A DNA stretch of 6,735 nt from the NCBI GenBank assembly GCA_030598125.1, contig JAUVQN010000078.1, positions 1 to 6,735 on the forward strand. Reading direction: 5' to 3'. Below the pieces are notes generated by a model, which was not told the origin of the DNA, ran no database searches, and was given only the letters and a program-made list of their open reading frames with translations. The translations under genes were made by a program, and so were the position numbers. Source of the stretch: Coriobacteriia bacterium. Its GTDB lineage: Bacteria; Actinomycetota; Coriobacteriia; Anaerosomatales; JAUVQN01. Positions 1 to 4,121 of the stretch are shown one piece after another; position 1 is the stretch's first letter, and the number at the start of each line of letters is the position of its first letter.

Positions 1-1412
1 ACCGCTACCTCGAGTACGCCCAGGACCTGAAGGAACTGGGCGCGGACACCATCTGCATCAAGGACATGGCGGGCATGCTCACTCCCTTCCGCACCGCGAA
101 GATGGTGAAGGCCCTGAAGGAGCAGGTGGGCCTCCCCGTCCACGTGCACTGTCACTACATCGGCGGCATGGCGCCCATGAACTACATCAAAGCCGCGGAA
201 GCCGGCGCGGACATCGTGGACACGGCCGTCGTCGCACTTGCGTTCGGCAACAGTCAGCCCGCCGGCGAGATGATCGTGGCGGCGCTCAAGGAGAGCCCGT
301 ACGACACCGGCCTCGACCTGGACCTCCTCTTCGAGATCGCCGAGTACTGGGAGGGCGTCCGCGAGAGGAAGAAGCTCAAGCGCGGCGTCACCTCCCTGAT
401 GCACATGGAGGTCTTCAGCCATCAGGTCCCCGGCGGGATGATGTCGAACCTCGTGAGCCAGCTCGAGCTGCAGAAGGCCCCCGACAGACTCCGCGATGTG
501 CTCGCCGAGATCCCGAAGGTCAGGGCCGAGGTCGGGTATCCGCCGCTCGTGACGCCGATGTCGCAGATCGTAGGCACGCAGGCTGTCCTGAACGTGCTGA
601 CGGGCAAGCGCTGGGCGGTCGTGCCCAAGGAGATGAAGGACTACGTGCGGGGCCTCTATGGGCGACCGCCCGGACCGATGGACCAGGAGATCGTCGCCAA
701 GGTGCTGGGCCGGGACGAGATGCTCGGGGAAGATATCCGCCCCGGCTCGCTCGTGGACGAGCCATACGACCGGCTGGCAGAGGAGATCGGTGACCTCGCG
801 AGGACGGAGGAAGACGTGCTCATGTACGCGCTCTTCCCCGACCCCGCTCGGGAGTACCTCACGCTGCATCAGGAAGGCGCCGAGGAGGCGGTCTTCATGA
901 TGGGCGAGGAATTCGATGAGATGAAGGAGGACGGCGAGGTGGACGTCAATCAGATCCGAGAGCTCATCAAGATCGTCGAGATGTCCGATATCGGGGAGGT
1001 CGCCGTCGAGGAGGCCGACATGAAGGTCACGATCCGCAGGAGCGGCGTGACCGTCACCGAGGCCGGAGCCGCTACGGCCGTCGAGACCGCGGTCGCGACC
1101 GCCGGGGATGAGGCCACGGGTGTCGCCGGGACGGCCGACGCTGCGGAGGGCGATCCCCGGCCCGCCGCGTGGAAGACGGTCGTCTCACCGATGGTCGGGA
1201 CGTTCTATCGGTCGCCGGCGCCGGGTGCGGACGCCTTCGTCAAGGTGGGGGACGAGTTCGAGGAGGGCGATACGCTCTGCATCCTCGAGGCGATGAAGCT
1301 CATGAACGAGGTCAAGGCCGAGGAGCCCGGCGTCGTCCGTGAGATCCCGACGGAGAACGCCGAGGCTGTCGAGTACGGGACGGTCCTCGTCTACTACGAA
1401 CCGCTCGGCTAG
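1..1412 (+). CDS. pycB: Carboxyltransferase (pyruvate carboxylase subunit B / oxaloacetate decarboxylase alpha family) fused to AccB-type biotin carrier, 5' partial
   Basis: The reading frame is open from base 3 and ends at TAG 1410-1412, giving 469 visible residues. About 160 N-terminal residues (the start of the TIM barrel) lie outside the window. Visible residues 16-24 (TICIKDMAG) carry the lysine (K20) that is carbamylated and binds the catalytic metal in this family, and the HCH at 49-51 gives the metal-binding histidines. The GTSQPA-like, QVPGGM and SQIVGTQAV blocks and RGLYGRPPGP belong to the PYC_OADA domain, ending near residue 300. From residue 313 on, the protein is a complete AccB: N-terminal helix, Ala/Thr/Gly-rich linker, then a biotinyl domain with EAMKLMNEV, where the biotin lysine is codon 1296-1298. 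Family knowledge: such proteins move CO2 from carboxybiotin to pyruvate, or decarboxylate oxaloacetate. Because accC follows 7 nt later and no membrane subunits are seen, I infer a cytosolic pyruvate carboxylase carboxyltransferase/carrier subunit. A transcarboxylase or oxaloacetate decarboxylase alpha role is not excluded. Confidence 0.88.
   Translation, partial: RYLEYAQDLKELGADTICIKDMAGMLTPFRTAKMVKALKEQVGLPVHVHCHYIGGMAPMNYIKAAEAGADIVDTAVVALAFGNSQPAGEMIVAALKESPYDTGLDLDLLFEIAEYWEGVRERKKLKRGVTSLMHMEVFSHQVPGGMMSNLVSQLELQKAPDRLRDVLAEIPKVRAEVGYPPLVTPMSQIVGTQAVLNVLTGKRWAVVPKEMKDYVRGLYGRPPGPMDQEIVAKVLGRDEMLGEDIRPGSLVDEPYDRLAEEIGDLARTEEDVLMYALFPDPAREYLTLHQEGAEEAVFMMGEEFDEMKEDGEVDVNQIRELIKIVEMSDIGEVAVEEADMKVTIRRSGVTVTEAGAATAVETAVATAGDEATGVAGTADAAEGDPRPAAWKTVVSPMVGTFYRSPAPGADAFVKVGDEFEEGDTLCILEAMKLMNEVKAEEPGVVREIPTENAEAVEYGTVLVYYEPLG
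924..941 (+). promoter_or_regulatory. Candidate internal ribosome-binding site and GTG start for free AccB
   Basis: AAGGAGG at 924-930 is followed after 8 nt by GTG at 939-941, in frame with the large gene. The site lies exactly at the boundary between the carboxyltransferase domain and the AccB-like domain. The spacing and strength are as good as any true start in the window. In this frame the motif encodes Lys-Glu-Asp in an acidic linker (GEEFDEMKEDGEV), so a chance SD-like match from Glu/Lys codons remains possible. Confidence 0.5.
939..1412 (+). other. accB: AccB-like biotin carboxyl carrier module, possibly also made as a free 157-aa protein
   Basis: Read from GTG 939, this stretch codes for 157 residues, about the length of E. 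coli AccB (156). It begins (V/M)DVNQIRELIKIVEMSDI, which is the usual start of acetyl-CoA carboxylase carrier proteins. A flexible linker of about 40 residues rich in Ala, Thr and Gly follows. The biotinyl domain comes next, with VSPMVGTFYRSPAPGAD. That segment contains the 'thumb' insertion typical of AccB and normally absent from the carriers fused to OadA/PycB, which usually read EAMKME rather than EAMKLMNE. The biotin lysine would be K120 (K122 in E. coli). The accC gene directly follows, as in ordinary accB-accC pairs. Whether this part is translated only as the C-terminus of the carboxyltransferase or also separately cannot be settled from sequence. Confidence 0.7.
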
Positions 1413-1419
1413 GCCGCAC

Positions 1420-2766
1420 GTGTTCGAGAAGATCCTGATCGCCAACCGTGGCGAGGTGGCGCTCCGCGTCATCCGCTCGTGCAAGGAGATGAGCATCGCG
1501 ACGGTCGCCGTGTACTCGGAGGCCGACGAGGAGTCGCTGCACACGAAGATGGCCGACGAGGCCGTGTGCATCGGTCCGCCCCCTTCGCATCAGAGCTATC
1601 TCAACATGCCCAACATTATCTCGGCGGCGCTCGTCTCCGGTGCCGAAGCCATCCATCCCGGATACGGCTTCCTCGCCGAGAACGCGCAGTTCGCGAGAGC
1701 GTGCGCGTCCTCGGGGCTCACGTTCATCGGCCCGTCCCCCGAGGCCATCGAACGGATGGGCGACAAGGCGGAGGCCCGGCGGACGATGGCCGAGGCGGGA
1801 GTCCCCGTCGTGCCGGGCAGCGACGGGGCCGTCGAGACGGAGGAGGAGGCGCGGCGCATAGCCGAGGAGCTCGGCTATCCGGTGGTCAACAAGGCGTCGG
1901 CGGGCGGGGGAGGGCGCGGTATGCGCGTCGTGTCGGAGCCCTCGGAGATCGCGAGCGGACTCGCGGCCGCTCGTGCCGAGTCGAAGGCCGCCTGCGGCGA
2001 CGACACGATGTACATCGAACGCTACATCACGAGGCCGCGCCACATCGAGTTCCAGGTGATGGCCGACGTCCATGGACACGTCATCCACCTGTTCGAGCGC
2101 GAATGCTCCATCCAGCGCCGGCACCAGAAGCTCATCGAGGAGGCGCCGAGCCCTGCGATCGACGCGGACCTTCGCGGCAGGATGGGAGCCGCGGCCGTGC
2201 GCGCGGTGCGAGCGGTCGACTACGTCAACGCGGGCACCGTCGAGTTCCTGCTCGACGGCGAGGATTTCTACTTCATGGAGATGAACACCCGCGTGCAGGT
2301 AGAGCACCCGGTCACGGAGTTCATCACCGGTGTCGACATCATCAAGGAGCAGATCCGGATCGCCGCCGGAGAAGTGATGCGGCATGCCGAGCAGGTGGAC
2401 GTGAAGATGCACGGCCATGCGATCGAGTTCCGCATCAACGCCGAGGACACGGAGCACGACTTCCGCCCGAACCCCGGTCTCGTCAGCGTCTACAACCCCG
2501 CGGGCGGGCTGGCGGTGCGCGTGGACAGTCACCTCTACTCCGGCTACTCGGTGCCTCCGCACTACGACTCACGGATCGCGAAGCTCATCGTCTGGGGAGA
2601 GACCCGAGACGAAGCGATCGCGCGGGCGCGACGGGCGCTCGACGAGTTCATCATCGTGGGCATCCCCACGACTATCCCGTTCCACCAGCGCGTCGTCGAG
2701 GACGAGCTCTTCCAGGCAGGCGACGTATATACTGACTTCGTCGAGCAGCGTATCTTGAGTGAGTAG
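1420..2766 (+). CDS. accC: Biotin carboxylase subunit (AccC / PycA type)
   Basis: The enzyme carboxylates biotin on the carrier protein using ATP and bicarbonate, the first half-reaction of acetyl-CoA or pyruvate carboxylase, in the cytosol. I chose GTG 1420 because it gives the canonical N-terminus (M)FEKILIANRGEVALRVIR and a normal length of 448 aa. An upstream in-frame ATG at 1339 would add 27 residues that overlap the preceding gene and look unlike the family. Domains in order: N-terminal domain (about 1-110), ATP-grasp (about 115-320) and C-terminal domain (about 335-445). Visible key residues, close to E. coli numbering, are K116, K158 before the Gly-rich loop (SAGGGGRGM), the ERECSIQRRHQK signature, E287/N289/R291/Q293/E295 in EMNTRVQVEHP, and R338 in FRINAED. 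Only a weak SD is seen, so coupling to the upstream stop (7 nt before) is likely. One oddity is Asn157 directly before the catalytic lysine. The enzyme may serve the fused carboxyltransferase, an acetyl-CoA carboxylase, or both. Confidence 0.95.
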   Translation: MFEKILIANRGEVALRVIRSCKEMSIATVAVYSEADEESLHTKMADEAVCIGPPPSHQSYLNMPNIISAALVSGAEAIHPGYGFLAENAQFARACASSGLTFIGPSPEAIERMGDKAEARRTMAEAGVPVVPGSDGAVETEEEARRIAEELGYPVVNKASAGGGGRGMRVVSEPSEIASGLAAARAESKAACGDDTMYIERYITRPRHIEFQVMADVHGHVIHLFERECSIQRRHQKLIEEAPSPAIDADLRGRMGAAAVRAVRAVDYVNAGTVEFLLDGEDFYFMEMNTRVQVEHPVTEFITGVDIIKEQIRIAAGEVMRHAEQVDVKMHGHAIEFRINAEDTEHDFRPNPGLVSVYNPAGGLAVRVDSHLYSGYSVPPHYDSRIAKLIVWGETRDEAIARARRALDEFIIVGIPTTIPFHQRVVEDELFQAGDVYTDFVEQRILSE

Positions 2767-2794
2767 AGGTCGCGCGACGTGCGTGACGGCGAGC

Positions 2795-2809
2795 GGAAGG
2801 CCGTGGATG
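2795..2809 (+). promoter_or_regulatory. Ribosome-binding site setting the start of the Asp23-family gene
   Basis: GGAAGG at 2795-2800 stands 6 nt before ATG 2807. An in-frame GTG at 2759, overlapping the end of accC, would add 16 residues (SRGRATCVTASGRPW after the initiator) that do not resemble the family. The ATG is therefore preferred. Confidence 0.6.
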
Positions 2810-3148
2810 TCTGAGGAGATCCGCCTGGAGGGACTGGGTATCGCCCCCGGGGTGCTCGACACCATCGTGCAACAGGCGGCGCAGGCCGTGGACGGCGTCG
2901 CGGCCATCGAGGGCGGGCGCGGCGTGGCTGGGCTCGTCGGCAAGACGGGCGGGCGGGGCGTCGAGGTCGACGTGTCTGACGCCGGTGTGCTCTCCGTCGC
3001 GATCCATACCACGCTCGCGTACGGCAAGCCGCTCCAGGGTGTGGCGCGGGAAGTGCAGGCCGCCGTCGCCGAGGCGCTGGAGTCCATGGTCGGACGTGCG
3101 GTCGGCTCCGTGGACGTCTACGTGGACGGAGTGAGCTTCGAGGAGTGA
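2807..3148 (+). CDS. Asp23/Gls24 (DUF322, YqhY-like) family protein
   Basis: This is a small protein of 113 aa spanning almost the whole Asp23/Gls24 domain. The visible family pattern is an N-terminal strand followed by IAPGVLDTIVQQAAQAVDGVAAI, a Gly-rich middle (GVAGLVGKTGGRGVEVDV), a strand (VLSVAIHTTLAYGKPL), a helix (VAREVQAAVAEALESM) and the final strand VGSVDVYVDGVSF. It has no signal peptide or membrane segment, so it is likely cytosolic or peripherally associated. The biochemical role of the family is poorly defined; members are linked to the cell envelope and alkaline stress in Firmicutes. The position between accC and nusB is the same as that of B. subtilis yqhY, whose loss is known to select for mutations in acetyl-CoA carboxylase genes. 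That makes a role in controlling the carboxylase encoded upstream a reasonable inference. It is probably co-transcribed with accC (40-nt gap). Confidence 0.9.
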   Translation: MSEEIRLEGLGIAPGVLDTIVQQAAQAVDGVAAIEGGRGVAGLVGKTGGRGVEVDVSDAGVLSVAIHTTLAYGKPLQGVAREVQAAVAEALESMVGRAVGSVDVYVDGVSFEE

Positions 3149-3189
3149 CGCGCGGGGTCTCGCGCTGCACGGCTCGAGCGATTGAGAAG

Positions 3190-3615
3190 ATGGAACGGCG
3201 CAAAGCGCGACACCAGGCCCTTCACATCCTCTATCAGCGGGAGATCACCGGGGAGGACGTGGGGCAGATCCTCGGCGAGCGGACGTATCACGCCGACGAC
3301 GGCGAGCCGTCCGACTTCTGTCGCGACCTCCTGCTCGGCGTGCAGTCGCGACAGGGGACGATAGACTCGACCATCGAGTCCATCTCGGAGAACTGGGCGC
3401 TGTCTCGCATGCCCTTCGTGGACCGGAACATCCTGAGACTCGCCGTGTACGAGATACTGCACATGGAAGACATCCCTGACTCGGTCTCCATCAACGAGGC
3501 AGTCGAGATGGCGAAGCTCTACGGTGGAGAGGACAGCTCCAAGTTCGTGAACGGCGTCCTGGGCCGTTTGGCGGAGGACCACGCGCAAGAGAGCGCGGAG
3601 AGCGGGAGCGACTGA
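3190..3615 (+). CDS. nusB: Transcription antitermination factor NusB
   Basis: NusB with NusE (ribosomal protein S10) binds boxA RNA and promotes processive transcription of rRNA operons. The product is 141 aa and all-helical in type, a normal length. N-terminal MERRKARHQALHILYQREI matches the Arg-rich RNA-binding start of the family. The core SRMPFVDRNILRLAVYEIL, the SINEAVEMAKLYG block and the C-terminal SSKFVNGVLGRLAED are diagnostic. A short acidic/Ser tail (QESAESGSD) follows. The start is uncertain. ATG 3190 gives the canonical N-terminus but has only a weak SD (GAGAAG abuts it). GTG 3145 overlaps the preceding stop (GTGA) and would add 15 residues unlike the family; the AGGAG there is too close to serve it. 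The stop TGA overlaps the xseB start by one base (TGATG), indicating translational coupling. Confidence 0.94.
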   Translation: MERRKARHQALHILYQREITGEDVGQILGERTYHADDGEPSDFCRDLLLGVQSRQGTIDSTIESISENWALSRMPFVDRNILRLAVYEILHMEDIPDSVSINEAVEMAKLYGGEDSSKFVNGVLGRLAEDHAQESAESGSD

Positions 3616-4001
3616 TGAACGAGGAGACCTACACGTTCGACCAGGCGCGTGCGCGCCTCGAGGACATCGTGTCCCAGGTGCGGAAGAAGGACACCGCGCT
3701 CGAGGCCTCTCTCGACCTGCTCGAGGAGGGCGTGCGGCTCGCGAACCTGTGCACAGAGCAGATCGACCACACGCAGTGGCGCGAGGCGACCGGCGAAGAG
3801 GAGACGCCGGCCACGTCTGACGACGCGGGCTCGCCGCCGACCACCGTGGAAGCGCCCGGCTCGACCGCCGAGGCAGAGACAGACGCCGAAGAAGACGACA
3901 CCGCCGGCACGAGCGCCGACGACGACGGTACGACCGCAGGATCCGACGAGCACTCCAGCTACGCTCCCGAACCCCCGGATGAGGCCACTGAGGACGCGTA
4001 A
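3615..4001 (+). CDS. xseB: Exodeoxyribonuclease VII small subunit, with long acidic C-terminal tail
   Basis: XseB subunits bind several-fold to XseA, forming exonuclease VII, which degrades single-stranded DNA from both ends. Residues 6-55 match the family: YTFDQARARLEDIVSQVRK, an LEASLDLLEEGVRLANLC helix with the conserved Leu-Glu-Glu-Gly core, then a second helix (TEQIDHTQWREA). Usual XseB proteins are about 60-85 aa; this one is 128. Residues 59-128 form a low-complexity tail rich in Asp, Glu, Thr, Ala and Pro: 23 of 70 residues are acidic and none is Lys or Arg. It is very likely disordered. A GGGAG SD (3604-3608) lies 6 nt before the ATG, which overlaps the nusB stop. The partner gene xseA, usually next to xseB, is not in this window. 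Confidence 0.9.
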   Translation: MNEETYTFDQARARLEDIVSQVRKKDTALEASLDLLEEGVRLANLCTEQIDHTQWREATGEEETPATSDDAGSPPTTVEAPGSTAEAETDAEEDDTAGTSADDDGTTAGSDEHSSYAPEPPDEATEDA

Positions 4002-4003
4002 CG

Positions 4004-4026
4004 GGACGGCTACGGGGTCGCCGTCC
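4004..4026 (+). terminator. Hairpin just after xseB (weak terminator or RNA-processing/stabilising element)
   Basis: GGACGGC (4004-4010) and GCCGTCC (4020-4026) are perfect 7-bp complements around a 9-nt loop, starting 3 nt after the xseB stop. No T-tract follows (next bases are gcgttgagc), so it is not a classical intrinsic terminator. It could slow polymerase or protect the 3' end of the upstream transcript. In such GC-rich DNA a 7-bp stem can also arise by chance. Confidence 0.35.
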
Positions 4027-4029
4027 GCG

Positions 4030-4058
4030 TTGAGCGGCGACCTGGGCGGGGATATCCT
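4030..4058 (+). promoter_or_regulatory. Candidate sigma-70-type promoter for dxs-tlyA
   Basis: TTGAGC at 4030-4035 (four of six matches to TTGACA) and TATCCT at 4053-4058 (four of six matches to TATAAT, fitting actinobacterial TANNNT) are separated by exactly 17 nt. They lie in the only gap over 100 nt in the window. Transcription would start near 4064-4066, giving a leader of about 40-55 nt before dxs. Confidence 0.45.
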
Positions 4059-4101
4059 CGGATGTCGGCGCGTGTGGCGAGACGTGTGCGAGCAGCATCG
4101 T

Positions 4102-4121
4102 AGGAGATGACGCGAAGCTTG
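4102..4121 (+). promoter_or_regulatory. dxs ribosome-binding site and two possible start codons
   Basis: AGGAG at 4102-4106 directly abuts ATG 4107, leaving no spacer, which is a poor arrangement. TTG at 4119-4121 is in frame, 12 nt downstream, and gives an N-terminus (M)TERRILDSVSSPADLK that fits the family well. No in-frame start exists further up, because TAG 4101-4103 closes the frame. The site therefore argues for TTG 4119 as an alternative start. Confidence 0.45.

Noticed and set aside
1312..2562. Minus-strand open frame (about 416 codons) opposite accC
   Set aside because: It is a shadow of accC: low-complexity His/Arg/Asp/Leu composition, no family motifs, and no gap in the plus-strand gene.
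1479..2735. Second plus-strand frame (about 418 codons) within accC
   Set aside because: It is Arg/Gly-rich in an alternative frame of a strongly conserved gene; length is explained by the rarity of stops in high-GC DNA.
2769..2778. Perfect 10-bp palindrome GTCGCGCGAC in the accC to Asp23-gene gap
   Set aside because: Only CG-rich and short, with no second copy or flanking promoter seen in the window; expected by chance at this base composition.
3145..3189. GTG start for nusB overlapping the preceding stop
   Set aside because: The AGGAG there abuts the GTG with no spacer and the 15 added residues do not resemble NusB; ATG 3190 gives the family N-terminus.
4064..4101. Possible regulatory RNA or riboswitch (for example thiamine-related) in the dxs leader
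   Set aside because: The leader is only about 40 nt and shows no conserved riboswitch core; only an imperfect CGTGTG repeat is visible.
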